Assembly (NCBI GenBank): GCA_947247005.1
Contig: OX365952.1
Span: 43,504,722-43,568,721 of the forward strand
Direction: 5' to 3'
From: Spisula solida
Lineage: Eukaryota > Mollusca > Bivalvia > Venerida > Mactridae
Length of the DNA stretch: 64,000 nucleotides
Made by a program: the position numbers and the translations under genes. Positions 1 through 12,525 of this stretch are shown one piece after another (position 1 is the first letter of the stretch; each line of letters opens with the position of its first letter). The notes beneath the pieces are model-generated. The model did not search any database. It had not been told where the DNA came from and was given only the letters and a program-made list of their open reading frames with translations.

Positions 1-449
1 CGATGGAAGCTGGATTAGAACTGATGCGATCGGTTGGTGAGCCGCCAGCTAGTTAAAGAACTGTTACCGTGAGTCGTAACTTAACGCACTCTGGGGTATT
101 CAGGGTTTGGGTTTTTTGTTCAATTTAATAGCTGTTCTCAAATTGGCGTCTGTGGCTGAAATTATATTATTTTATTAATTACAGATTGGTTTAATTGTTG
201 GAATAGTATTATTCTGGTAAATTGTTTTATTCATAGAATTAAGTTAGATATTATGTAAATATAAAGTATTGCGCATCTTGTTAGAGAGGTATTTTATTGT
301 ATGTTTAATTCTAAATTAATGATAGTTGTTGGTTAATTAAAATGTGTTAAACTAAGCTTGTACTTATAGTTTTATTTTTAGTAATTTCAAAAAACTACTA
401 AAGCGATCATGTAAGGCCGTTTGTATAATGACTGATAGGGTACAATAAA
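1..449. other. AT-rich unassigned sequence
   Basis: No exon signals, RNA gene or repeat structure were seen. Runs of A and T and stop codons are frequent in all frames. Confidence 0.5.
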
Positions 450-2298
450 CCAAAGATGTCATATATCAATATGATCATTTACCAAAGATGTCATATATCA
501 ATATGATCATTTACCAAAGATGTCATATATCAATATGGTCATTTACCAAAGATGTCATATGTCAATATGGTCATTTACCAAAGATGTCATATATCAATAT
601 GATCATTTACTAAAGATGTCATATACCAATGTGGTCATTTACCAAATATGTCATATATCAATATGGTCATTTACTAAATATGTCTATGTCAATATGATCA
701 TTTACTAAATATGTCATATATCAATATGATCATTTACCAAAGATGTCATATATCAATGTGGTCATTTACCAAAGATGTCATATATCAATATGATCATTTA
801 CCAAAGATGTCATATATCAATATGATCATTTACCAAAGATGTCATATGTCAAAATGGCCATTTACTAAATGTGTCATATATCAATATGATCATTTACCAA
901 AGATGTCATATATCAATGTGGTCATTTACCAAAGATGTCATATATCAATATGATCATTTACCAAAGATGTCATATATCAATATGATCATTTACCAAAGAT
1001 GTCATATGTCAAAATGGCTATTTACTAAATGTGTCATATATCAATATGATCATTTACCAAAGATGCCATATGTCAATGTGGTCATTTATCAAAGATGTCA
1101 TATATCAATATGATCATTTACCAAAGATGCCATATTTCAATATGGTCATTTATCAAAGATGTCATATATCAATATGATCATTTACCAAAGATGTCATATA
1201 TCAATATGATCATTTACCAAAGATGTCATATATCAATATGATCATTTACCAAAGATGTCATATATCAATATGATCATTTACCAAATATGTCATATATCAA
1301 TGTGGTCATTTACCAAAGATGTCATATATCAATATGATCATTTACCAAAGATGTCATATATCAATATGATCATTTACCAAAGATGTCATATGTCAAAATG
1401 GCCATTTACTAAATGTGTCATATATCAATATGATCATTTACCAAAGATGCCATATGTCAATGTGGTCATTTACCAAAGATGTCATTTATCAATATGATCA
1501 TTTATCAAATATGTCATATATCAATGTGGCCATTTACCAAAGATGTCATATATCAATGTGGTCATTTACCTAATATGTCATATATCAATGTGATCATTTA
1601 CCAAATATGTCATATATCAATGTGGTCTTTTACCAAATATGTCATATATCAATGTGGTCATTTACCAAAGATGTCATATACAGTAAAACCTCGTTATCTC
1701 GAGGACCCATCGGGATAATCCAAATGCTCGAGATAAGCCAGGTGCTCGACATATCAGAAGTCTATTAATATACAACATACAGCAAAGTCGCGGGGACATT
1801 GCTCGACATAGGCCGGATGCTCGTAATAACGATGCTCGAATTATCGAGGTTTTACTGTATATAAATATGGTCATTTACTAAATATGTCATATATCAATAT
1901 GATCATTTACCAAAGATGTCATATATCAATATGGTCATTTACCAATGATGTCATATATCAATATGGTCATTTACCAAAGATGTCATATATCAATATGGTC
2001 ATTTACCAAAGATGTCATATATCAATATGGTCATTTACCAAAGATGTCATATATCAATATGGTCATTTACCAAATATGTCATATATCAATGTGGTCATTT
2101 ACCAAAGATGTCATATATCAATATGAGCATTTACCAAAGATGTCATATATCAATATGATCATTTTCTAAATATGTCATATATCAATATGATCATTTACTA
2201 AATATGTCATATATCAATATGGCCATTTACCAAATATGTCATATATCATTATGGTCATTTACCAAAGATGCTATTTACCAATATGGTCATATACTAAA
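450..2298. repeat. 32-bp tandem array (minisatellite), about 52 copies
   Basis: The unit is CCAAAGATGTCATATATCAA plus TATGATCATTTA (32 bp). Variants alternate ATGATC, ATGGTC and GTGGTC, AAAGATG and AAATATG, and there are a few AAAATGGCC units. Because 32 is not a multiple of 3, the three frames rotate through the array and give long pseudo-ORFs rich in Ile, Tyr, His and Met, which are not genes. A higher-order pattern of about 160-384 bp is visible from spaced AAAATGGCC variants. It is interrupted at 1681-1857. Confidence 0.95.
1681..1857. mobile_element. Pogo/Tigger-like MITE inside the satellite
   Basis: 177 bp with terminal inverted repeats CAGTAAAACCTCGTTATCTC and CAGTAAAACCTCGATAATTC, flanked by TA on both sides and by intact 32-bp units. 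CAGT...ACTG ends and a TA target fit the pogo/Tigger branch of Tc1-mariner. It has no coding capacity. Confidence 0.8.
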
Positions 2299-3431
2299 AA
2301 GTTATGTTCCAAATGCAATCATTTCAGCGCGGTTTAAACTTTTTCTCAAAAAAACATAGTAACATGTCAACACATCAGTATTATTTCAGAGTTTATACCA
2401 AACTTACTTTTAAGAAAATGGTAATAAACACTTTACCTGGAAATCCGTTAAACTCCCCGTACCTAGTAAACGGCAATATTGGGGCCACGATCTGTGGTCG
2501 GACCATTACCCGATTTACTCCCTTGTTAAATGATCCCATTTTTATTGAATGCACGTTTTATTAGTAAATGAAACAAACGCGACAACTCTAGATCCTCATG
2601 AATATAAAGAACTATGCTATAAACATCGTCATTAAGTCGTATTTATGAATCACGATTGACGATCGTTGTAATATGTTTTGTGGCGTCTTGTCGTGATTTT
2701 ACATATTTGAGGTCCACGAGAGTTCGTCATATCCTAATAAGTGCAGCTTAATTAATCCGTTCAATATTTTAATCCATCTTCAACGCATCAACTAATTCTA
2801 CCAACTAGCTTTATCAATCCATTGTCATCTTCCCCATTGTTTGGCGAGGTTCGCGCACTTTTTTAAAGAGTGCTCCGCTAATCCAGTACATAAACATACG
2901 TACATTAACATCGATTCAAAGTTCTTTAGACTCGTGGTCAATTTACTGGAAATTAACTCAGCATAGCAGGAATTGGTAACAATTATTGTCTTCAATTTCA
3001 CAGAATTATTAAGAATTTTGACATTATTTTGTCAATATAATTAGATTAAATTGACGTGACTGTTGCAACTAATATCGCTCATAGAATGTATAAATAACCT
3101 TAATGTATATTATATAAAACATTAAAAGTGTCGTTAATCCATAGTCTTCGATGCGAGAATTCACTCTGTCAATAGCGTATATCTGTAATAAATCGTCGAC
3201 TTCCGTCCTATTCAGAAATCGTTACACTATGAATGAAGGAGTTCATTAAACAAGATGTGCTACTACATTTGTATTACATTTTCCCATACAACGTGTTTTC
3301 AGCCAATTAAATACCACGTACAATGTACATTTAAATCCACCCATGGGTGTAGAGTGATAATTAAAACTTGAGATTCTACGCATACGTATGAATGCTAGTA
3401 CTACAGGACATGTATTTATAAAGCTTCTTAC
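2299..3431. other. Unassigned AT-rich sequence
   Basis: Only short frames are present (longest 86 codons from 2304), with no splice or codon support. No repeat relation to the rest of the window was noticed. Confidence 0.4.
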
Positions 3432-3640
3432 ATTTTTGTCTCGTCACCTCATTCCTGATGGGTACGAGGGTATGAGAGAAGAGAAGCCGATTTCCTTTTC
3501 ATGCTGAGCGTCTAGCAAGGGAATTACTGGTACGATTTTCATTTTGTATTTGGTATATACATGTACATCCATGGAATGATCGAACCCGGGACCTCCCGCA
3601 CTCGAAGCGGACACTCAACCCCTAGGCTATCGAGGAGGAA
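3432..3640 (-). mobile_element. tRNA-derived SINE, family 1
   Basis: On the minus strand the head reads CGATAGCCTAGGGGTTGAGTG (A box) and GGTCCCGGGTTCGATCA (B box), followed by a tail that includes 'gctagacgctcagcat' and ends near 'caggaatgaggtg'. The same head and tail occur on the plus strand at 23497-23710, which defines the family. A tRNA fold is not maintained. Confidence 0.7.
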
Positions 3641-4317
3641 TCTAACATAACGTAACCCAGATACTTGGCATTACGTTCAGCGACGGAAATGTTGGATTAT
3701 TTCATATATAATTCAGGCGGTTTAAAGCAATGTTTTATTGTTATAGAACTGAAGCAAGAATTGATTTGCTGTCCTCTAAGTGAGAACTTTATGTCTGATG
3801 TTAAATCTACCCAACTGTTGAACACTTGGCACACGTGGAGATGTCGTAAACATGATTGTAATGACGATAAAATCAGTGGTAATTTTACAGCAATGTACAT
3901 GTACCGACGTAGTACATTTTTAATGTGCAATCGGTATTTTTCAAAGAAAATTCACTTAACACATCGTGACTTTCCTTCTGTTCTGACAGGTTTCTTTTAA
4001 ACAACCTAAATGACTTTGTTTGCATCCAAAAGAGGGTCGCTAATTTGATTTTTAAAACGAATCAGTTATTTTTAGACTTCAAACTGAAAGTCTCGGTGTC
4101 GTCATCATAATGGCTTTTACAGTGGCAGCGGAGTAGCCTTGCTAAAACATTTATAAATATTAATATACCTATTTCAACTAACTAAAACTTATTTGCCTGT
4201 GGTATTCTTTTTTTTCCAAATAGTATGTACGGGTTATCTTTTTTACATAGTAAAACTAGCATGCAATTCTTCGGGCCGCTTTTAACGACAAACAAGCTTT
4301 TTGGGAGATTGTGACCA
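3641..4317. other. Unassigned sequence
   Basis: It holds a 111-codon open frame (3665-4000 +) without family motifs, splice context or repeat origin. I see no support for a gene. Confidence 0.35.
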
Positions 4318-4555
4318 GGGTACTGTTCTATCAAAGCACTAACAGAAATCTTAATTAAATTGATTGTACGCTCAAATTTAAATTCTATGGAATTCTTTAA
4401 CAATTATAAAATGTCGCAAAGGGGTCTACAATATAAATGAAGTTTCAGTTTATGAACTTCTACAAACCATTATAAAATATGTAGTTCAGTGCTGATGAAT
4501 TATAATGAATTTAAATTTAAGCGTAAGTTTAAACTCCCTGATACGCCGCTGTAGA
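4318..4555. mobile_element. MITE, 'atcaaagcac' family, copy 1
   Basis: It starts GGGTACTGTTCTATCAAAGC and includes 'acgctcaaatttaaattct'; the mirrored 'gaatttaaatttaagcgtaag' lies near its right end. The better preserved copy at 53370-53605 has the same arms. Internal sequence is AT-rich and non-coding. Confidence 0.6.
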
Positions 4556-5345
4556 TAAAGAACAAAAATACGAGAAGTTCCCACAGACTTCGTTCAATAA
4601 AAATGAATTATAAAAGTCATAATATAAATCAATGGATTAAATTGCTTTGATTTCTTTAAACCCCAAATAATCTAACAACAAGTTCGTTTAGATTATCACA
4701 ATTCGTCGTGTACGATTATATAACAGCTCGCTACTAGACCGGGAGTTTTAGCGAGGTTGCAGTTGGGTTAAGATACGGTCTAAATTTAGCAATTTTATAA
4801 CATTTTTATTTGCACTCGATAAATACATTGATTTTTGATAATAAAATTCGGAAATTACCTCCATGAATGCGGAAATGATAAGTAAACTATTGGTCTCTAT
4901 AAATGGAAAGTCGATCAAATACATAAGTACATGTATATAATTATAATGATTATAATTGTATTATATTAATATAACCGATTATTGATACAAAACGTGTTTC
5001 ACAGGCGCTAATAAATTATAATATTAATCGGGGTTTTTATGTTCAATGAAACTGCTACTTTGTAAACCAGTCGCGTGTTGTACTCATGATACTACATGGA
5101 ACTGCTATATATTATATACAGTCCAAGCTGTGTACGTGGTCACTTAAATAAAACAAGCAATGGTCAGTCTGCAACAGCTACCATAAAAACAATTCAATTG
5201 ACCATTAACATGTTTGATATTCTCTGTATTAACCAACCTCTTAGCTTAAACAGTCTTCCTTTAAATAGAGCACTGATGTTGATGGCTCGATACACGTGTC
5301 ACGGTCTGAACCTGTTAACAGTATGGATGGAGAGTATATGTATAT
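4556..5345. other. Unassigned AT-rich sequence
   Basis: No gene or repeat structure was recognised; the open frames are short. Confidence 0.35.
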
Positions 5346-5349
5346 GTAA

Positions 5350-5425
5350 GCGGTCAGATAGCTCAGTCGGGAGAGCATTCGACGTGTAAATGAAGGATCA
5401 CGGGTTCGAGCCCCGGGTCATCACG
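5350..5425 (+). mobile_element. tRNA-like SINE head or tRNA pseudogene
   Basis: TAGCTCAGTCGGGAGAGC is a perfect A box and GGGTTCGAGCCCCG a perfect B box and T arm, 31 bases apart. The acceptor stem does not pair (the ends near GCGGTCA and TCATCAC are not complementary) and the anticodon arm is disturbed. A Pol III promoter may remain, but I do not call a functional tRNA. Confidence 0.55.
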
Positions 5426-5429
5426 GCTG

Positions 5430-7129
5430 CACATTTTCTCACCCTATGACGTACGAACATTGCACGAACGCTATTTTCTGAGAAGTTAAATAGCAATCTA
5501 AGATTTATTTCATGACAATAAAGTCGTGCATAAATTGATTGTTCAAGGCTGTCTCTCGGTGATAACACTTAACTCAAGACCATTCAGGTACCTTACCCTC
5601 AATATTCGGGTCGAAATCAAGACATGCTGGCTTTCAAGAAATGTAAACAGCCTCTCTACTACAATTGGCCATTTAGATTGTTCAAACATATGCCCGTTAA
5701 CGACCGGACATTATAAGCGAACGAGTACGATGGCTGTTTTACTCTTAAGCTATTGTTGATAAGTTTGGTTGTAGGTAAGTAGCACATATTTGATGTATGT
5801 TTGAAATTTCAATGACAAGATTGGTATGTGTATACCCGAAAGGCATACAAACCTTTTTGGTACTTGACACCCAACCTGTCTCGTTCCTGAGTGGAACAAG
5901 GTGTTTTCATTATATTTATAGTGTTAATGTCATGTAAAAGATCGGTTCGTTCATTCCATTCATGACAGAGTCCTTCCACCAATTCCCTTTTACTCCCGAC
6001 AACTTCTAATTCGACTTCCCGATTTCCAATTGACATGCCGTCTATATGTACTATAGTATGAAGGTGTTGTCGGTTGAAACGATAATGAAAAGACATACAA
6101 ATTGAAATTTGTTAAAGGCACCTGACTATCACACACTTTCAAACTCCTTTAGTTTGCTGCTCACCCTGGGTCAGTCGAAATGTTTCATCCGCATAAGTTA
6201 TTATTGAATAATTTCGGGTCATTCATTTCGGGGATGTTCCAATTTCGTGGATTCTTAGAATATTTTCGGAAATTTAAATAATGGAAGGTTATTGTTGCCT
6301 ATTTCGTTAAACTACTTATACGGATGATTCGATATTTTTGTGGCCAAGATCAATCCGACGAAATCAACGAAAAAAAAACACTCAAAAAATTATAATGACT
6401 TTACAGGAAATTAAATAGATGCTGATTTATCCGTATTCCTCTATTATAGTTCACTTTTAATATTGAAGTAAACTAGAGAGTCTGAAGTTACTTATAGAAC
6501 TTTTTAATATTTGATATAAACGTGTTTTAATCGACCAAACAGTGAAACAAATATGTTCCTCTATTATTATAGCGTAAAAATATATCGAGTCAAACAATGG
6601 GTCGTGAACAAGGGAGTCAATTTTATCGATAAAGTTAAATGTAAATGAAAGTTCGCCATGATTTACTGAATATAATTCAACATTATTTAAACACTTTCTG
6701 TTTCATATTGTATTGTATATTGGAATGATAGTATTAAGTGTCGGTGTATTGAATTGAGAAATCTAACAATGAAACGATGTACGTTTAGTAAAGTTAAACA
6801 CTTAAAATATGAAGTTACAGTATCTTTGCAATATGGTACATCAAACAATCCGGTGTCTAATTTAGGAGAGTGAGATGTACAAATCAAACATACCTATGTA
6901 TAAGCGTATTTATTTTGATCTTATAACTTGTGCCTATTATTTTGGATACACAAACTAGTATAGTGCAGCCATATAAGTGCAAAGCCTTTTATGAAGGCTC
7001 AACTTGTAATTGTTGCTTGTTTGTTTTTGCCGTTTCTGCAATGTTTCCAATCCATTCGGTGGACAGTCCACCTAACCAGTTTTAATGAAATTAATTATCA
7101 AACATTCCTAACTTGCTCTTAAGACTTTC
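5430..7129. other. Unassigned AT-rich sequence
   Basis: It contains a 95-codon minus-strand frame (6096-5809) with no motif, and otherwise short frames. No repeats shared with other parts were noticed. Confidence 0.35.
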
Positions 7130-7440
7130 AAAGCAACTGACAACTTCTCCACATGTGGAGTCCATAAGCAACTTACAACTTCTCCACATGTGGAGTCCAT
7201 AAGCAACTGACAACTTCTCCACATGTAGAGTCCATAAGCAACTGACAACTTCTCCACATGTAGAGTCCATAAGCAACTGACAACTTCTCCACATGTGGAG
7301 TCCATAAGCAACTTACAACTTCTCCACACGTGGAGTCCATAAGCAACTGACAACTTCTCCACACGTGGAGTCCATAAGCCACGGACAACTTCTCCACATG
7401 TGGAGTCCATAAGCAACTGACAACTTCTCTACACGTGGAG
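7130..7440. repeat. 35-bp tandem array carrying the CTCCACATGTGGAG palindrome
   Basis: About nine units of AACTTCTCCACATGTGGAGT followed by CCATAAGCAACTGAC. Each unit contains a 14-bp perfect palindrome, CTCCACATGTGGAG, with CACATGTG (E-box) at its centre; some units have CACGTG or CATGTAG. The 35-bp step makes rotating minus-strand frames of 67-102 codons that are not genes. The same motif forms the ends of the element at 13273-13584. Confidence 0.95.
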
Positions 7441-7444
7441 GACA

Positions 7445-8417
7445 TGAGCGCGTCATGAGTCACGGTAGAACACAACGTGACGACGCATAGGCTTATCAGT
7501 TTCGAACTAGGATAGCTCGGGTGTCTTGTGAGCGAGTGACTTATCTATTACGCTAACTAGGGCCGGGCAGTTGTCACTGTGGGGGAAATAATACATTAAG
7601 TGAAAAGCCTTAGAGAGGTTAAATTCAGTCTCATTAATCTTTCTATTGTTTTAAAGAACAGGTCGACGTTCAGAGAAAATAAATTCTTAATTGTCACAGT
7701 CTGACATGTTTTTTAAAAGCGATTGGGCGTGGGGTATAATCGAATATGGCTTCTCAGCGTCGGTGGTTATTCATAAGACGTGTTTACATGTGGTATAATA
7801 TAAATCAACCTGACCGAATATTCAATTGGTCGTTGATTAACGAATCGGGTATCGATAGCAAAAGGTTGAAAATCCGTGGAATATTGCTATTATAAACGTA
7901 TGGTTACACTATACGGGCTGGGATGATAGTACCCTTGTCAGGAAATCTTGAATGTCAATCAAGAGTATTCTTCACCTTATCTGGGAACTTGACTTACGAC
8001 TGATATACGATGATGTTCTAGAGAGGGTACCACAATATACAGGTTACACTGCACCTGATCATAGCTTATATTTGATTGATTATATACGCAACTCAACATG
8101 TCTTTTATTCACCTCTTCACATATCGTAATTTATGCAAAACGAGAACTTCACACGATAAGTCGCGACTATAGTCTATAATGTATATCAGATTGGGGTATT
8201 TATAGGCCATAAATTAACATACTCGTAAATTTCTTGTCATGTATAATACTTAAAAACAAATACATGTAATGACTTAGCCAAATGGTATTATGTAAGGTTA
8301 ATATCTATACAACTTTATGTGAGCTATAAGTAGTTATATTAGAATGTGCTCTTTTAGTTTTCGGACACAAAACTCAAAAACTGATTGTGTTGGTATTTCC
8401 CTTCGTGAATCGACGTT
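7445..8417. other. Unassigned sequence
   Basis: No coding or repeat structure was recognised. It has two small frames, neither supported. Confidence 0.35.
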
Positions 8418-8927
8418 TCAATACCCCCATATAGCAAATGCTAGTGTTGCAGCATCGGTAGACTTTAATACCCCCACATAGCAAATGCTAGTGTTGCAGC
8501 ATCGGTAGACTTTAATACCCCACATAGCAAATGCTAGCGTTGCAGCATCGGTAGACTTTAATACCCCACATAGCAAATGCTAGCGTTGCAGCATCGGTAG
8601 ACTTTAATACCCCACATAGCAAATGCTAGTGTTGCAGCATCGGTAGACTTTAATACCCCACATAGCAAATGCTAGCGTTGCAGCATCGGTAGACTTTAAT
8701 ACCCCACATAGCAAATGCTAGCGTTGCAGCATCGGTAGACTTTAATACCCCACATAGCAAATGCTAGCGTTGCAGCATCGGTAGACTTTAATACCCCTAC
8801 ATAGCAAATGCTAGTGTTGCAGCATCGGTAGACTTTAATACCCCCACATAGCAAATGCTAGCGTTGCAGCATCGGTAGACTTTAATACCCCTACATAGCA
8901 AATGCTATTGACGCAGCATCGGTAGAT
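8418..8927. repeat. 46-bp tandem array, about 11 copies
   Basis: The unit is ACTTTAATACCCCACATAGC followed by AAATGCTAGCGTTGCAGCAT and CGGTAG. Copies differ by GCG or GTG in GCTAGYGTTG and by one extra C or CT after ACCCC. Copies are very similar, pointing to recent expansion or homogenisation. Confidence 0.95.
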
Positions 8928-9640
8928 TTCGGCATCCACGGTTTGTGTGTAATATACTTTCAAAGTAGTATTGTGCAAAAAGTACTGCATATTATATTTT
9001 GTGAGGCGAGTTGATTTCTTTTGAGGAAACACCACGTTTTTACAAGTTGTCATCAAAAAGAGACGATTCACACCTTTGTCGAAAACGGCTTTTAAACCTA
9101 TTGCACATATAACTCGCTTGTACCGCATTGACCATTATTTTGAGTTCCGTTTTCCATAATAGCATACACAATCACAATGTCTGTTTTTGAGATCTTTGTT
9201 TCAGTCAAGCAAATATTTTTACGAGTCGCATATTTAATTAGCATTTAATAATACGAACACTTAATTTCGAGTTTGCTTAAGCTCAATGTAATTCACATAC
9301 AAATTTGATTCAAGATATTTCAATTTAACTTCAAATTATATTTTATTATGCGCCAGTGATATAAGTTCACGCACTCGTACGGTTAATATTTTCACCTCCG
9401 TCAACAATATGAACGAAACATCATGTTAGACGCATCAAAAGCTTATCCGTAACTACATGTATAATAATTATAATGTATATGCGTAAAAACACAGGTCCGT
9501 GAAAAATGCCCTATACGTATTTAAAAATGTTCAAGTATAATTTATAAAGGGTGGTAGATATGTATATATAGATGGTCTTGGACATTGTTCACGACGGACC
9601 TTTGCATAAATGTATGAAAGATACGAGTACTGTTTAAGTG
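8928..9640. other. Unassigned AT-rich sequence
   Basis: It contains no supported gene. A TATATATA stretch occurs at about 9562-9570 upstream of the possible exon at 9653. Confidence 0.35.
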
Positions 9641-9652
9641 ATTCGTGGAAAA

Positions 9653-9732
9653 ATGCCAATGAAGCGGACGGGGTTGCCCTGGATACTGATTGCTATCACA
9701 TGTAGAGAAATTGTCTGTAGAAAAGCAAGTGG
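9653..9732 (+). CDS. Possible orphan first coding exon with a hydrophobic N-terminus
   Basis: An ATG frame MPMKRTGLPWILIAITCREI followed by VCRKASG runs for 26 codons into a strong donor GG|GTAAGT. A TATATATA sequence lies about 90 bases upstream. Lys/Arg followed by LPWILIAITC looks like a weak signal peptide. No matching second exon was found downstream, so this may be chance. Confidence 0.2.
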
Positions 9733-9739
9733 GTAAGTA

Positions 9740-10330
9740 TCATATTATGAGTAGAACCACCATTAACTTACTTGTTTTGTTTATCCTTAGTTTATCTAAC
9801 TACTTCACCTAGACCACACCATCTCCAGTTTGAATTCATTCCATTTTTCACAAAATGTCTCCCATTTTCTACAAAGTATCAACTTTTCTCGACTGGCACT
9901 TGATCGTATCCGAGGGGCTAGTTATGCTCAATACCACACTAATCATACATCCAATACAAATACGTTATCTGTCCTAAGTTTCTATTTATTTTCCAAATCT
10001 AGTTATATCCATACAAATCAAACACAGTAATAATTGACTGTAACTTTATCACGTCAACTAGCAAGCTAAGTATGCTCGTTTAAGCATTTGTCAAAGTGGG
10101 TCCAACGTTGTACAAATATAACAATCTCAACTTCTTTCACTGTCTAGTTGTTTCTCTGTTTTCAACACATGTGTTATGTAGATAGAGCGTTCATATTTGG
10201 TCTGTATGTACATTGTACATGTTTTCTATAGACTGGACTGAAAGTGGAAACTGTATGATACAACAGTAATGAGGGAGAGAATATTATGATTTCGTTGGAT
10301 GGTAGACGAGCCATATTGATAGTCCTCCTA
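9740..10330. other. Unassigned sequence
   Basis: Short frames only; no repeats or RNA signals were seen. Confidence 0.3.
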
Positions 10331-10369
10331 CTTCGCTCACCTAAGTTTACCGACCAGATGGCCTTTTTA

Positions 10370-10530
10370 TCAACGTGTCGTACGACAATATATTGTCGCA
10401 AGATGTGTCGTACGTCGCCGGATTTACGACAAAGGCGTTTTGTCAACATTTGTCTTAGCTACGATGTCGCAACTTGGTCCATTTTTGTCGCAAGTTTTCA
10501 GACAGGTCCGAGGCTGTCGTAACTTGCAGA
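10370..10530. repeat. Short TGTCG-rich interspersed repeat
   Basis: TGTCG or TTGTCG recurs about nine times at irregular spacing, with the mirrored form CGACA nearby (for example GTCGTACGACAATATATTGT). Mixed orientations allow hairpins. It is probably a fragment of a small non-autonomous element. Confidence 0.45.
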
Positions 10531-11149
10531 TTTTGCCGTATCCAGGGACATAAACAGCACCGAGGGAAATACGTTCTATGTTATATTTGAGGCGTTATTG
10601 TATCTTTTAAAGATATACCAAGTTTGGTAATTTCTCAAATTTTCAAGTGCAAGTGCATCGGCGTAGGTACGTGCCTCAGCGTGGCTACGGGCCTGTCGTC
10701 AATTTGACTGTATGGTTAAGGTTTTCTGTAGTTTGAATCAGTGGCCTAGTTTTACCATGTGATCTAGAGAGGCAAATATTATAACTAAGTTTCATGAAGA
10801 TCTTATAAAAAGTGCGACCTATAGAGTAGGCTATGTGACACTACACGATATCAAGATCAAGTTTGATTGTACATAGTTACCATCAGGCAATCGAGTATAT
10901 TTTGTAGTCAAACTTAAAGATATTCCTGGCCCATATTTTACATCAATGAACGACAAAAAACACATTTCAAACAGTTAATTCATCACTTAATAGGCAGAAT
11001 GAAACAATAAAACCAAAAGAAAATTGCTTGCAAGTAACAGAAAAAATAATTTAAATATTCGTAAAATTAAAAAAACTGGCAGTTTTTTTAAGTGGCGGAA
11101 ATTGCCGAGGTAACACGACGAGGCTCCGGACATTACCGATTCGAGAATC
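10531..11149. other. Unassigned sequence
   Basis: Nothing recognised before the CpG-richer patch that starts near 11090. Confidence 0.3.
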
Positions 11150-11282
11150 ATGTGACCCACGGAACATGAATATTAATGAGATTTCATACACAACAAAAAT
11201 GGCGGATGATCTGACAACAAGAAGCCAGTTGTGACGGAATCTGCTAAGAAAAGACAGAACCATGCTTATATTCGGGACATTG
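11150..11282 (+). promoter_or_regulatory. Possible promoter and non-coding first exon of the 13.6-18.4 kb gene
   Basis: A CpG-richer patch (11090-11380) in AT-rich surroundings holds AAAAATGGCGGATG at 11195, a YY1-type start-site motif common at invertebrate promoters, and an E-box-like ATCATGTGAC upstream. The ATGGCGG reading frame closes after 12 codons, so it would be 5'UTR or a short upstream ORF. A donor ACATTG|GTAAGG follows 11282. The link to the exon at 13626 is inferred from order and strand only. A 137-codon minus-strand frame over the same bases has no coding signs. Confidence 0.3.
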
Positions 11283-11903
11283 GTAAGGCCTATGTCCATA
11301 CCGGGAGATGATTCATTTGATGGAAACACTGGAAAAGTCGATTGTCGCTGAAGTCCGACGCGAACTTCGTCAAGGATCTCTGATTGACAGTGACAGGTAG
11401 CGAAAACAAAATTCGTCTTATTTAAATTGTGAGATGCATGTCCGGTATCAACGTAACGGCTCATATGTACATATTTGTTTACTTCAGCAATATTGTACTA
11501 TACAAGTGCTCTATATATACATGTATCGCTTTGAAAATTGCACGAACCAGTGCCGTCCTTGGCAATTTCGTACCCGACGCTTGATCACTGATCAGACTCT
11601 TTATCTCATGGACTTCAAATTTCTCAATTCACTTGTTTTTTCGAACTAAGTTTTTTTATAAATTTATTATCACCTGACTGTATGTTTATTCATGGAATTA
11701 TATGTGATTATTCATTTATGTCCATGGTTTATTTAAGCAATGCCTTTATTTAAGACTGAGATAAAATTCAGGCCTCAACAAATATTTTAAAAAGCAGTCC
11801 TGCTATATAAATAAAGAAGGAAGATATTGTGCAGGACGAGCAGACGAGTGGATTCATTGAGGCCTGAAATTGTCATGTAAATTTCTTTTGATTATAAAAT
11901 ATG

Positions 11904-12525
11904 AAGTGGCTAGATGTCCGGTAACCGGACATCTGGAGTCTGGAGGTCCGGTAACCAGATGTCTAGACAATGCTTGTAGGACAGGCTAGAGGTCCATTAA
12001 TTGATTTCAAATTAATAATTTAATTATTTATGTTGTCATATTTTAAACACAAAATGTCATTTTTATACTAACTCATTTTAAGGTAATTTCTTGATGGATG
12101 GGTTGATCTTGCATATAACTTTATTGAGACGTTTGCAGAGTTTGTTGTACTGTCGGCGTGTCTGTGTAAAAGTGACCCAAATACTATGTGTGGTACCCCT
12201 CTAGACTTTAAGTCCTTCTAAACGTGTATTAGTTCTCGCGTCACTTGTTGTCCAACACAGATTAATATTTTGTGTTTACGTGTAGGCCTAAAGAAACACT
12301 CCAGATCACTATTATTCACAGTCAATGATTATCAACATTTCTGTCAAATACACATGTACTATTAAACCTGTACAACAAGGTAAACACTTGTTTATGTCAT
12401 GGAAATTCTTGACACAACATAAAATATGTGGTTTATACATATGAAATAAGTTACCGGACCTCTAGCCTGTACTACAAGTACAAGCATTGTCTTTAGATCC
12501 GGTAATCGGATCTCTAGCCACTTCC
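11904..12525. mobile_element. Mutator-like non-autonomous element with long terminal inverted repeats
   Basis: The left end AAGTGGCTAGATGTCCGGTA is mirrored by the right end TACCGGATCTCTAGCCACTT. The match continues inward for about 100 bases, including ACAATGCTTGTA and GGCTAGAGGTCC. An 11-bp direct repeat TATAAAATATG flanks it (11893-11903 and 12526-12536), a target duplication of Mutator size. It contains the near-palindrome ATGTCCGGTAACCGGACAT and no coding capacity. It lies in the presumed first intron of the small plus-strand gene. Confidence 0.7.

Noticed and set aside
450..2298. Long Ile/Tyr/His-rich open frames over the 32-bp array
   Set aside because: They arise because the repeat unit lacks stops in rotating frames; there is no start context, splice signal or composition typical of a gene.
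450..2298. CRISPR array
   Set aside because: The units are contiguous with no unique spacers, and the genome is eukaryotic.
3665..4000. 111-codon plus-strand frame
   Set aside because: No family motif, no flanking splice signals and no polyA signal; the length is possible by chance in 64 kb.
7091..7475. Minus-strand frames of 67-102 codons repeating CGEVVSCLW
   Set aside because: A by-product of the 35-bp tandem repeat; all three frames are open in turn.
11051..11464. 137-codon minus-strand frame
   Set aside because: It overlaps the CpG-rich presumed start region of the plus-strand gene; no motif, splice partner or coding composition.
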